DNA of 28,904 nt from a virus. The stretch's first letter is position 1. Each line of letters starts with the position of its first letter. Location of the stretch: IMG/VR virus record IMGVR_UViG_3300043425_000101, positions 1 to 28,904 of that record, one strand, 5' to 3'. Made by a program: the position numbers and the translations under genes. Below the pieces are notes generated by a model. The model was given only the letters and a program-made list of their open reading frames with translations, made no database searches and had not been told where the DNA came from. Positions 7,425 to 12,908 of this stretch are shown in pieces.

Positions 7425-7849
7425 TTCTCACTCGCTTTCTTAAATGCTTCTTTCCAACGGATTAACTGTTCTTTCTTCCATTCATCACGCAGTTCATAAT
7501 TGAATCTCAATACACCTTCATCTGTTTCACAATAGTAATCAAACGCTTTATTAAGTTCCTCATCACTTAACTCTTTTATTTGTTTCACATCACTAGCGTG
7601 ATGCGGAGTGGTGTAGAGTGGAATGCCACGACCACTAACATTAAGGTCATATACATCGCTATGTTCTAAATAATCCATCCACGCTACTGGTTCAGCACTT
7701 TGTTGTTTAGTTAAATCAATACAAGCGTTTTGCATTTGAAATAGGCATTTTTCTAACTCCGCTATGCGGTCTGCTTGTTGTTTAATTATTTCTTCAAGCG
7801 TTGGTGCTGAATACGCTTGTTGTGCTTTTGCTAATTCGTATGCGTTCAT
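7421..7849 (-). CDS. hypothetical protein with EPVAWM...PLYTTP motif
   Basis: A 142-residue protein. A helical coiled segment (LEEIIKQQADRIAELEKCLFQMQN) precedes a central EPVAWMDYLEHS ... GIPLYTTPHH block. This P-V-A-W ... P-L-Y-T motif occurs in many phage and prophage proteins of unknown function. The C-terminal part is helical and charged. A GGGAGAA ribosome site lies about five bases upstream and the ATG overlaps the preceding stop (ATGA). Confidence 0.78.
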   Translation of the reverse strand: MNAYELAKAQQAYSAPTLEEIIKQQADRIAELEKCLFQMQNACIDLTKQQSAEPVAWMDYLEHSDVYDLNVSGRGIPLYTTPHHASDVKQIKELSDEELNKAFDYYCETDEGVLRFNYELRDEWKKEQLIRWKEAFKKASEK

Positions 7850-8256
7850 TTTTTCTCCCTGTGTTCTAGCGCCATCTGATAAGCGTGGTATAGCCGATGG
7901 GTAATGTTTTGTATGGTGTATGCCATAAACTCATCGCTTGGATTTTTTTCCCCTATTCCCTGACAAAACATCTGCCAAATATGCACGGCTTCATGCACTA
8001 ACAGCACTGCATTTTCAATCGGATCTTCATTCTCAACAAGCATTACGATGCAATCCGTTGCTTCTCCATTACACATAGCAAACTGACATTGTGCACCTTT
8101 ATCAGGAAAAGCGTAAGTTAAATGTTTACCTTCTTTAGCTAACTGCGCTAAAGCCTTGTTATAAGCCTTTTCATCGATACATAAACACCAATTAAACAAA
8201 CGGATACCTATATCATCACTAAGCCACATTGGCTCTGTTTTAGGATCAAATTTCAT
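7846..8256 (-). CDS. putative HExxH zinc metalloprotein
   Basis: A 136-residue protein with a clear HEAVH motif (H88-E89-x-x-H92) in a hydrophobic helix (AVLLVHEAVHIWQMF). A candidate third ligand, E109, lies in NPSDEFMAYTIQNI, as in zincin metallopeptidases. Four cysteines lie in the first half. If active it would cleave a protein, possibly a host factor early in infection, but the substrate cannot be told. There is no signal peptide, so it should act in the cytoplasm. It is coupled to both neighbours by ATGA overlaps. Confidence 0.75.
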   Translation of the reverse strand: MKFDPKTEPMWLSDDIGIRLFNWCLCIDEKAYNKALAQLAKEGKHLTYAFPDKGAQCQFAMCNGEATDCIVMLVENEDPIENAVLLVHEAVHIWQMFCQGIGEKNPSDEFMAYTIQNITHRLYHAYQMALEHREKK

Positions 8257-8420
8257 TCTTCAGCATCCTCCATCACAGCCCTCTGAACAAGTCTATTAAC
8301 CTTATCAGCGATAGCGACATCCAAATCCGCCATAACTGTATCGTAGCCATAATCCCCGATTAAATCGACCATATCCATCAATATGAAATGGTATCGTGCT
8401 TCTTCGTTGTGCGACATCAT
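8253..8420 (-). CDS. short acidic hypothetical protein
   Basis: A 55-residue protein, MMSHNEEARYHFILMDMVDL onward, ending VMEDAEE. It is mainly helical and acidic. A strong AGGAGG site lies seven bases before the first of two adjacent ATGs. The TGA overlaps the next start (ATGA). This signature supports translation despite the length. No motif recognised. Confidence 0.68.
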   Translation of the reverse strand: MMSHNEEARYHFILMDMVDLIGDYGYDTVMADLDVAIADKVNRLVQRAVMEDAEE

Positions 8421-8423
8421 TAT

Positions 8424-8645
8424 TTATCCTCCTGTTCTTTCAAAATGCAAAGGTGTCCAAATCATTCTATTCCGTATCGAAGAATATTGCCGAGTAAACT
8501 TAGTTAAAGAAATAGATCCGTCACTATGTTTGCGTATGACAAAATTATGTGTTCTATTTTTGTCAATAACTCCAAATATTTCTACTACATCAGATATTTT
8601 TTGAATTGGCTGCATAATTCGCTTGTTAGTTTTAATAAAATTCAT
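8424..8645 (-). CDS. hypothetical protein
   Basis: A 73-residue protein with an N-terminal helical part and a central beta-like stretch (HNFVIRKHSDGSISLTKFT). It is rich in Ile, Arg and Thr. The ATG overlaps the upstream TGA and the stop falls three bases before the next start, inside that gene's AGGAGGATAAATA leader. No family recognised. Confidence 0.65.
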   Translation of the reverse strand: MNFIKTNKRIMQPIQKISDVVEIFGVIDKNRTHNFVIRKHSDGSISLTKFTRQYSSIRNRMIWTPLHFERTGG

Positions 8646-8899
8646 AGCACTTTACCCGATAGTTTAGACAAAAAGATTCTTATTTCCTCTTTGAATCTTT
8701 CATCGTTAGCACGAAAAAGATAACATAACTTTTCTAATTGCTGATTAAATGATTCTTGATCAAATTCATGATAACTATTGACAACAATAAAACCATCTTC
8801 AATTAACATATCCATCAATTCATCTTTGTTAAAGTCATCTAAACTTATTTCCACTTCGACATCTACATCAGTTGATACAGTTTTATAAATGGTAGACAT
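8642..8899 (-). CDS. hypothetical protein, first gene after a regulatory gap
   Basis: An 85-residue acidic protein starting MSTIYKTVSTDVDVEVEIS. A beta-like start is followed by a helical C-terminus (QLEKLCYLFRANDERFKEEI). The ATG at 8899 is chosen over an upstream in-frame start because AGGAGA lies five bases before it. The 179 bases upstream carry no gene, so transcription may restart here. Function unknown. Confidence 0.68.
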   Translation of the reverse strand: MSTIYKTVSTDVDVEVEISLDDFNKDELMDMLIEDGFIVVNSYHEFDQESFNQQLEKLCYLFRANDERFKEEIRIFLSKLSGKVL

Positions 8900-8922
8900 A
8901 AACTCTCCTTGTAATAAATCCG

Positions 8923-8951
8923 ACAATATCACACATCAGTAATAAAAACAA
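8923..8951 (-). promoter_or_regulatory. candidate leftward promoter (TTGTTT-17-TATTGT)
   Basis: On the minus strand TTGTTT (8951-8946) and TATTGT (8928-8923) are 17 bases apart, and TGA before the -10 gives an extended -10. It faces the gene starting at 8899. Match to consensus is moderate (3 of 6 and 4 of 6). ATAAAAACAA is repeated directly at 8942-8951 and 8956-8965. The longer ATAAAAACAACAC (8956-8968) equals part of the dyad at 12362-12380. Confidence 0.3.
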
Positions 8952-9078
8952 TGACATAAAAACAACACATTACTATTGACAAAATTCTAAATTCATGCTA
9001 CTCTCATCTATATAGATAACTATATCGTAGCTTTTAACTATGTATATAACATAAGAATTATTACTAAGTTGTTATACA

Positions 9079-9309
9079 TCATAGGTCTTCATTGTCGTCA
9101 TAGTCTGTATAGTCGCCGTATTCGTCAAAGATTTGATCCATTGAGGGCATATCAGCTTCGTGTAGCAAATCCTTCCTATCGATTGTCGGAATCAATACAT
9201 CCAATCCGGTATAACAATCTTGACACATATCCAAATATTGACCGTCTAAGGTCTTCCTAGTGGATTCGTAATCGTTTAATAACTTATCACATATTGTGCA
9301 GTGCATCAT
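9079..9309 (-). CDS. small zinc-finger-like phage protein
   Basis: A 76-residue protein with two CxxC pairs (HCTICDKLL at the start and MCQDCY near residue 30) that could bind one zinc ion, followed by a very acidic tail (YGDYTDYDDNEDL). The CxxC-x-LxxYESTRKTLDGQYLDMC layout recurs in phage early proteins of unknown function. A GAGG site precedes two adjacent ATGs (9309 and 9306) and either may be used. It overlaps the upstream stop. Confidence 0.72.
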   Translation of the reverse strand: MMHCTICDKLLNDYESTRKTLDGQYLDMCQDCYTGLDVLIPTIDRKDLLHEADMPSMDQIFDEYGDYTDYDDNEDL

Positions 9310-9488
9310 TTCACCTCGTTAATTTGGTAGGTTTCTTCTTCGCCATAAACAACCTGAGAATGCTTGTAATCCACATTGGCAAACTTCTTATATGCCTTAT
9401 GCTCGGCTTCATCCGCATCTTTAGCGTTTACCTCGATTGTGTAAACCGTTGTTTCATTCCTAGCAATCAAAACTTCATACTTATTCAT
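9306..9488 (-). CDS. DpnD/PcfM-like small protein
   Basis: A 60-residue protein with the simple layout beta (KYEVLIARNETTVYTIEVNA), helix (DADEAEHKAYKKFAN), beta (VVYGEEETYQINEV). This resembles the DpnD/PcfM-like domain found in plasmid and phage proteins, whose role is unclear. A strong AGGAGG site lies about five bases upstream. The stop overlaps the next start. The family name is tentative. Confidence 0.68.
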   Translation of the reverse strand: MNKYEVLIARNETTVYTIEVNAKDADEAEHKAYKKFANVDYKHSQVVYGEEETYQINEVK

Positions 9489-9578
9489 AAAACCTCCTCT
9501 ATTCGATTAAAACATAGTAGATGATACCTACCCCTTACCTACTCTGAGAAAACCCCGTATACGCTGTTTTAGAGCGTT

Positions 9579-9680
9579 TTAGAGGTATTCGTAGGCATAG
9601 CATAGCATCACTCCTGTAAGATGATATACAACATAGGCTAAAATTAGGTAAAAACAAGCCCACCAATATAGTGTTTTCAT
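9579..9680 (-). CDS. micro-protein with one transmembrane helix
   Basis: A 33-residue reading frame starting MKTLYWWACFYLILAYVVY, almost all hydrophobic and probably a single membrane helix. The ATG overlaps the TGA of the secreted-peptide gene upstream (ATGA). The ribosome site is weak (GAG), so expression would rely on coupling. Short membrane peptides in phage early regions can block competing phages or alter the envelope, but nothing in this sequence shows that. Confidence 0.45.
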   Translation of the reverse strand: MKTLYWWACFYLILAYVVYHLTGVMLCYAYEYL

Positions 9681-9826
9681 AGTTTCTCGCAGTTTATGTA
9701 TTTTCCATCATGGCAAATAAAGCAAACCATTGATCCATTTGGGGTATCTATAAGGACACTTCGACAGGCATAAACCGACCCCATAAATGACATAAATGTC
9801 AATAAAATCAATATCTTAGTTTTCAT
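9677..9826 (-). CDS. small secreted cysteine-rich peptide
   Basis: A 49-residue protein with a clear signal peptide (MKTKILILLTFMSFMGSVYA). Likely cleavage before C21 leaves a 29-residue peptide with four cysteines, including a CFIC pair. This suggests a disulphide-bonded or metal-binding periplasmic peptide. A lipoprotein is less likely because the residue two before Cys is Tyr. The ATG overlaps the upstream gene's end by 11 bases. Function unknown. Confidence 0.6.
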   Translation of the reverse strand: MKTKILILLTFMSFMGSVYACRSVLIDTPNGSMVCFICHDGKYINCEKL

Positions 9827-9974
9827 AAGTATTTAGCCTCTCTTGTTCTTGTTCAAGCATCATATAAAAGTCTTGATACCAAATCTCAAACTCGTGAGCA
9901 TCGTATTGCTCTCGAAATACAGGATCGTCTAAGCGCATTTGGTGAAACTCAAAATAGTAATCGAATTTATTCAT
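9816..9974 (-). CDS. short acidic hypothetical protein
   Basis: A 52-residue protein, MNKFDYYFEFHQMRLDDPVF onward, rich in Glu, Tyr, Phe and Gln and mainly helical. Overlaps of 8 and 11 bases with the genes on either side support it as part of the packed early cluster. No motif recognised. Confidence 0.6.
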   Translation of the reverse strand: MNKFDYYFEFHQMRLDDPVFREQYDAHEFEIWYQDFYMMLEQEQERLNTYEN

Positions 9975-10128
9975 GATTAGCCCCGCTTTCTAATTCTATA
10001 ACCCGATACTTAATAATATCCTCTCCATTTTCAGGTTCTAGTAATTCATAAACGGCATCGGCAAGCCATTTATCAGGATAACTATCCTCTTGAATTTTTA
10101 CTATCAATTCTACTTTATATGTTTTCAT
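9967..10128 (-). CDS. short hypothetical phage protein
   Basis: A 53-residue protein starting MKTYKVELIVKIQEDSYPDK. A beta strand is followed by W-L-A-D-A-V-Y-E-L-L (helix) and E-N-G-E-D-I ... Y-R-V (beta). The layout resembles tiny phage proteins of the form MKTYKVxLxxxxxDxHPDKWLxDAVxExL, whose function is unknown. A GGAGA ribosome site lies eight to nine bases upstream, and the start overlaps the preceding TGA. Confidence 0.66.
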   Translation of the reverse strand: MKTYKVELIVKIQEDSYPDKWLADAVYELLEPENGEDIIKYRVIELESGANHE

Positions 10129-10304
10129 GATTGTAATTCTCCTTTACAGTTAAATGCCTCTCTCGCATTGTGAATATTAAGCCATAAATTAAATAATTCC
10201 CCATCAGATAAACGCCATAAATGTTTTTGGTATTCCGGATCAGTTTTGCCTTCTAAATACCCTAAATCGTGCCATATCTGATACTGTAATTCTGCTCTAG
10301 TCAT
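10125..10304 (-). CDS. short hypothetical protein
   Basis: A 59-residue helical protein, MTRAELQYQIWHDLGYLEGK onward, rich in aromatic and Leu residues (LWRLSDGELFNLWLNIHN). The TGA overlaps the next ATG (ATGA) and the start lies two bases after the preceding stop. The ribosome site (AAGG) is weak, which fits coupling. No family recognised. Confidence 0.63.
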   Translation of the reverse strand: MTRAELQYQIWHDLGYLEGKTDPEYQKHLWRLSDGELFNLWLNIHNAREAFNCKGELQS

Positions 10305-10306
10305 AA

Positions 10307-10501
10307 TTATGCCTTAATTAAATTATTAGTAATGAATAAATCCACCGTTGAATCGTCTTCCCATCCCCAAATCTCTAAATGACTGTAAAAAGTATCAAAA
10401 TCAGCGTCTTCTGGATTGTGATTATTGACAATGATGCGAATATCTGCATTTTCGTCAATCCCTCGATCTTTTAGTGCTTTCATAAAATCTTTAACTTTCA
10501 T
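10307..10501 (-). CDS. hypothetical protein
   Basis: A 64-residue protein with an N-terminal helix (MKVKDFMKALKDRGIDENAD), a beta strand (IRIIVNNHNP) and an acidic C-terminal part containing WGWEDD. AGGAG lies nine bases before the ATG, which directly follows the micro-gene at 10503-10598. Function unknown. Confidence 0.66.
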   Translation of the reverse strand: MKVKDFMKALKDRGIDENADIRIIVNNHNPEDADFDTFYSHLEIWGWEDDSTVDLFITNNLIKA

Positions 10502-10502
10502 T

Positions 10503-10598
10503 TTAAATCACTCCTATCGCAGTTAAGTGCCACATAATCTGGGCAAACACAAATAAGACTATACCTAAAATTATCATGTGCCAATTCTTTAATTGCAT
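10503..10598 (-). CDS. micro-protein with one transmembrane helix
   Basis: A 31-residue frame, MQLKNWHMIILGIVLFVFAQ onward. After a basic start it is one continuous hydrophobic helix (about residues 8-30), so it probably sits in the inner membrane. AGGGG lies about eight bases upstream and the start overlaps the preceding gene by ten bases. Without it the short spacer would be empty. Function unknown. Confidence 0.45.
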   Translation of the reverse strand: MQLKNWHMIILGIVLFVFAQIMWHLTAIGVI

Positions 10599-10828
10599 GA
10601 CTCAACCCCTTTCAAACTGTCTAATGTTGCCGTGCCGTAATGCGTCCCAATATAAGCAATAACTTCTTTACCATCAAAATTAGTTATGCAATAACCATAA
10701 CCACTATCAACGGCAGTCTTACAAGTAAACCCATCAACCCTGATTAAATAGCGTGGATTACCGTTTAAACTACTAGGCAAACGCTTTAAAACTTCGAGTT
10801 TGCCCTGATGCCTAGATACATTTTTCAT
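10589..10828 (-). CDS. hypothetical phage protein with ITNF-GTHYGTATLD motif
   Basis: A 79-residue, mainly beta-strand protein with the run LPSSLNGNPRYLIRVDGFTC, then GYCITNFDGKEV and IGTHYGTATLDSLKG. This pattern (L-P-S-S-x-N-G-N-P-R-Y ... I-T-N ... G-T-H-Y-G ... T-L-D) recurs in small early phage proteins without known function. GGAGG lies seven bases before the ATG. Confidence 0.72.
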   Translation of the reverse strand: MKNVSRHQGKLEVLKRLPSSLNGNPRYLIRVDGFTCKTAVDSGYGYCITNFDGKEVIAYIGTHYGTATLDSLKGVESCN

Positions 10829-10830
10829 AA

Positions 10831-10992
10831 TTAAGCCTCCGGATGATTGTTTTCAAAGCAAGATTGTGCTAAGTCAATAAGCATTTTAGCCTCGGATTTG
10901 GTTAAGCCTCTATGCTCGGCAAATACTTCAATGGTTAAGTAGTTGTTTACCCAATCCGTGTAATCCTTAAATAATTGCTCTCTTGTAATCAT
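10831..10992 (-). CDS. short helical hypothetical protein (HTH-like)
   Basis: A 53-residue protein, MITREQLFKDYTDWVNNYLT onward. The segment VFAEHRGLTKSEAKMLIDLA has the helix-turn-helix-like pattern of small DNA-binding proteins, but it lacks a clear second domain and may equally be a protein-protein helix pair. GGAGG lies seven bases upstream, in the same GGAGGCTT(A/G)ATT leader as the next gene. Confidence 0.63.
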   Translation of the reverse strand: MITREQLFKDYTDWVNNYLTIEVFAEHRGLTKSEAKMLIDLAQSCFENNHPEA

Positions 10993-11006
10993 AATCAAGC
11001 CTCCAA

Positions 11007-11285
11007 TTAAATTGCAACATTGTCTAAATAGGTGATGCCTTTGCGTGTAGCTACATTAACCCCTAAAGCCCGTAAGCGTGATTTAGTGGTATTTGTAGGA
11101 TAGCGTCTTAGGGTATCAACATTCGTCATTGTAAAGCCGTTATAAGTGTTTACAATCGCTATTTCGTGTCCGTGTAAATAAACGGCTACATTGGTATTAT
11201 CAATCGGCGATACGATCGTGTTTGTCATAGACCAACGCTTTTGACTGTGAATAGCCTTAATCATTTCGTTTTCAATTTTTCTCAT
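11007..11285 (-). CDS. hypothetical phage protein (YLHGHEIA type)
   Basis: A 92-residue basic protein starting MRKIENEMIKAIHSQKRWSM. It continues with a beta-rich core (NVAVYLHGHEIAIVNTYNGF) and ends with TKSRLRALGVNVATRKG. The W ... N-T-x-V ... V-Y-L-H-G-x-x-I-A ... T-x-S-R-L-x-A-L-G-V order matches an early phage protein type of unknown function. The ATG at 11285 is preferred over an upstream TTG because it follows GGAGG at about nine bases. Confidence 0.72.
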   Translation of the reverse strand: MRKIENEMIKAIHSQKRWSMTNTIVSPIDNTNVAVYLHGHEIAIVNTYNGFTMTNVDTLRRYPTNTTKSRLRALGVNVATRKGITYLDNVAI

Positions 11286-11336
11286 TTGTAATTCCTCCAA
11301 AGTTAGGATACTGCTAGGTTTAAGTTTACTACTAAT

Positions 11337-11558
11337 TTAAAGCGTTGAGTAAATTTCTACTGAGTTTCTAAAATCCCCTTTCATAATCTTAAAATGTGGA
11401 TATTTGGGTCTATGATAGCCGTTAAAGTTATGCCCGTCTTCAATCATAGTAGCTAGGTTATTTCTACCGTCTAAGACTATAACGGCACGATCCCCGCATG
11501 GTTCGTATAAATTGCCTGTAATTGGTGAATAGTCTAAATACTGAATATATGCTTTCAT
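11337..11558 (-). CDS. hypothetical protein
   Basis: A 73-residue protein starting MKAYIQYLDYSPITGNLYEP, with alternating short beta strands (DRAVIVLDGRN) and a C-terminal HFKIMKGDFRNSVEIY. AAAGGGATTACC before the ATG at 11558 is nearly the same leader as for the gene at 11841, which supports this start. No motif recognised. Confidence 0.65.
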   Translation of the reverse strand: MKAYIQYLDYSPITGNLYEPCGDRAVIVLDGRNNLATMIEDGHNFNGYHRPKYPHFKIMKGDFRNSVEIYSTL

Positions 11559-11594
11559 GGTAATCCCTTTCAAGTGTTAAGTGTTTACAGTCTA

Positions 11595-11623
11595 TCCCTA
11601 TCGCTAACGATCCGCAATAGGGA
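11595..11623 (-). promoter_or_regulatory. 10-bp stem-loop between two early genes
   Basis: In minus-strand RNA UCCCUAUUGC (11623-11614) pairs with GCGAUAGGGA (11604-11595) around a nine-base loop, with one G-U wobble. There is no U-tract after the stem, so it is probably a processing or stability hairpin rather than a terminator. It includes AGGGACAGA (11619-11627, plus strand), which recurs twice near 12501-12531. Confidence 0.5.
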
Positions 11624-11631
11624 CAGAATTA

Positions 11632-11841
11632 TTACTTAATTTTTTCGTTGTCTACTAATTGTTGTAAGTCTAATATTGCTTGTTTTGTATGATCTAAAAT
11701 ATGTTTGATATGACCGTATTGCACTTCGTTATTTGTGAGATGCTGAAATGCTTTAATGGTATCAATCATTAGATCTTGAAGGTAAAGAATGCGACCTTGT
11801 TCGTCCATTTTGGTAAGATCTATTAGTGTTAAGCGTTGCAT
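11632..11841 (-). CDS. hypothetical protein, first gene of the leftward arm
   Basis: A 69-residue helical protein starting MQRLTLIDLTKMDEQGRILY and ending in a Leu/Gln-rich helix (TKQAILDLQQLVDNEKIK). AAGGGAATACC precedes the ATG. As the gene nearest the divergent region it should be among the first made after infection, a position often used for host-takeover proteins, but no function can be assigned. Confidence 0.65.
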   Translation of the reverse strand: MQRLTLIDLTKMDEQGRILYLQDLMIDTIKAFQHLTNNEVQYGHIKHILDHTKQAILDLQQLVDNEKIK

Positions 11842-12017
11842 GGTATTCCCTTTCGTATCTACTGTTAATCAATACTGCTTACCCTCTATACTGAGGCTTT
11901 GCTACTAATTAGTCTAATTGTATTTTTTAATCGTCTTTGATTCTTAATAGTTTTTAGCTAATTTTCCTGAGCTGAACGATATTACTTTTAGTAATGTTTT
12001 GCTGTGTCTTTATACTT

Positions 12018-12132
12018 AGGGTTTACCCTCGAAAATCGAGATCTTTTCTCGGCAATACTAACCCCTCAACTCAGGCTAAATCGTCTCTAAAGCCTTCTAA
12101 TCGCTTCCTAGAGGCATCTCAGGGTTTACCCT
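12018..12132. repeat. two copies of AGGGTTTACCCT
   Basis: The 12-base element AGGGTTTACCCT (4-bp stem, TTTA loop) occurs at 12018-12029 and 12121-12132, 103 bases apart, in the divergent region. Identical copies at this spacing suggest a protein-binding site or small RNA hairpins, but the role is unknown. Confidence 0.5.
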
Positions 12133-12254
12133 AGTGTGTCGATAATGTTAGACTATCAAGTGCCAATGCTGATAGGTTTAGGCTATGATCCTAGTGTCAA
12201 TCTAGGTTTACAGTAATGCACTATATAGGTGCTTCATCGCCTCATACATTCCCG

Positions 12255-12294
12255 CTATTGACTATGAAGTCTCAATAGTTTTTACCTATGAAGT
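12255..12294 (+). repeat. CTATTGA hairpin and CTATGAAGT direct repeat
   Basis: CTATTGA (12255-12261) and TCAATAG (12272-12278) form a 7-bp inverted repeat followed by TTTTT, a weak terminator-like shape on the plus strand. Its loop contains CTATGAAGT (12262-12270), repeated directly at 12286-12294. The stem is A/T-rich, so termination would be inefficient. Confidence 0.4.
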
Positions 12295-12310
12295 GTCAAC
12301 TTAGCTTGAC

Positions 12311-12380
12311 TGTTGCATAAATACAACACTGATGATCTATACAGTGTTGCGTAGAAACAACTGTTGTATAAAAACAACAC
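12311..12380. promoter_or_regulatory. cluster of TGTTG-N8-CAAC dyads (candidate operator)
   Basis: Three dyads lie in 70 bases: TGTTG-CATAAATA-CAACAC (12311-12329), TGTTG-CGTAGAAA-CAAC (12345-12361) and TGTTG-TATAAAAA-CAACAC (12362-12380). Facing halves of the first two also form CAACACTG/CAGTGTTG (12324-12331, 12342-12349). A fourth dyad with the same spacing lies at the capsid promoter (16863-16881). The shared half-sites with variable A/T-rich centres look like a dimer-binding operator. RNA hairpins are the alternative. Confidence 0.55.
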
Positions 12381-12500
12381 CGGGGGGAGGGTTCTGTGAT
12401 GTCCAAGTAAATTGTTGCAGCCGCTATAGCATACAAAATAGTAAAAATGAAGTATATTGCACTGCAATGTAAGTCTTTGAAAGTAAAGGTAATAATAATT

Positions 12501-12531
12501 AGGGACAGAGTAGCCAATAAAGGGACAGAGT
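12501..12531. repeat. AGGGACAGAGT direct repeats with 20-base spacing
   Basis: AGGGACAGAGT occurs at 12501-12511 and 12521-12531, exactly 20 bases apart (about two helical turns), so bound proteins would sit on the same DNA face. A shorter copy, AGGGACAGA, lies at 11619-11627. The layout is iteron-like, but two copies are few for an origin. Confidence 0.5.
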
Positions 12532-12721
12532 CGTATACGGAATTATCGCTATAGTTTTACGGAATCGGCGCACACGAAGTGGTTTATACCGTAGGGTAAG
12601 CGGAGACCTATCAAGCCGATGGAGTCCCGCACCGTAAGGGTCAACATAGTAACTATTCTGTACAAAAACAGGCGATATTGTGTAATATATGATACATTAT
12701 TGTAAAAAAGTAAGAAACTAC

Positions 12722-12750
12722 TTGACAAAAACGAAAAAGTATGATATAGT
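12722..12750 (+). promoter_or_regulatory. main late promoter (TTGACA-17-TATAGT)
   Basis: A perfect -35 TTGACA (12722-12727), a 17-base spacer and -10 TATAGT (12745-12750, 5 of 6) form a near-consensus sigma70 promoter. It should start around 12757 and drive the terminase and portal genes after a leader of about 150 bases. GCACTATATAG (12753-12763) at the start point also occurs at 12218-12228. The promoter implies transcription by host RNA polymerase. Confidence 0.78.
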
Positions 12751-12772
12751 TCGCACTATATAGAACTTTGAC

Positions 12773-12800
12773 GATTCGTTAGGGATGATTCGTTAGCGAT
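12773..12800 (+). repeat. 14-bp tandem repeat in the late leader
   Basis: GATTCGTTAGGGAT (12773-12786) is followed at once by GATTCGTTAGCGAT (12787-12800), with one mismatch. It lies about 16-44 bases after the predicted transcription start. Further on are the palindrome TTCTATAGAA (12822-12831) and a TATAGGA/TCCTATA pair (12800-12806, 12837-12843). It may be a binding site for a regulator or part of a structured leader. Confidence 0.5.
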
Positions 12801-12908
12801 ATAGGATGATTAATATACTTCTTCTATAGAACCCTCTCCTATAGCGAAAAGCCCTATATAGTAGCAAAAGCTACATTTTAACAGTCTTCCCATTAAGGAT
12901 AAAAGACA

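Larger units (their letters stand above)
11842..12908. other. gene-poor divergent control region
   Basis: About 1.07 kb separates the leftward and rightward arms and holds no convincing gene. It contains many small symmetric elements: ATTAC-TTTTA-GTAAT (11981-11995), CGAGA/TCTCG (12037-12051), CCTAG/CTAGG (12190-12206), two AGGGTTTACCCT copies, three TGTTG-N8-CAAC dyads, two AGGGACAGAGT copies, and TACGGAAT repeated at 12536 and 12558. ACCGTAGGGT (12588-12597) is echoed by ACCGTAAGGGT (12631-12641). The right end carries the late promoter and a leader of about 150 bases. Such density suggests combined transcription control and perhaps the replication origin. No good leftward promoter was found in it. 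Confidence 0.7.

Noticed and set aside
8976-9004. Plus-strand TTGACA-17-TACTCT promoter-like pair
   Set aside because: The -35 is perfect, but the -10 is poor and no plus-strand gene follows for almost 4 kb. It could only make an antisense RNA and is more likely chance in A/T-rich DNA.
12282-12517. Two overlapping hydrophobic minus-strand reading frames in the divergent region
   Set aside because: They overlap each other in different frames, have poor starts and no ribosome site, and run through the repeated dyads and palindromes. They are better explained as A/T-rich noncoding sequence.
12619-12705. A 28-codon plus-strand frame (MESRTVRVNIVTILYKN...) before the late promoter
   Set aside because: GGAG is about 14 bases from the ATG, there is no coupling to another gene, and it lies upstream of the promoter. 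Not enough to call a gene.
12861-12880. GTAGC-AAAA-GCTAC hairpin followed by ATTTTA as a terminator
   Set aside because: The stem is only 5 bp and the T-run is broken, and termination here would silence the late arm. Kept only as part of the leader description.
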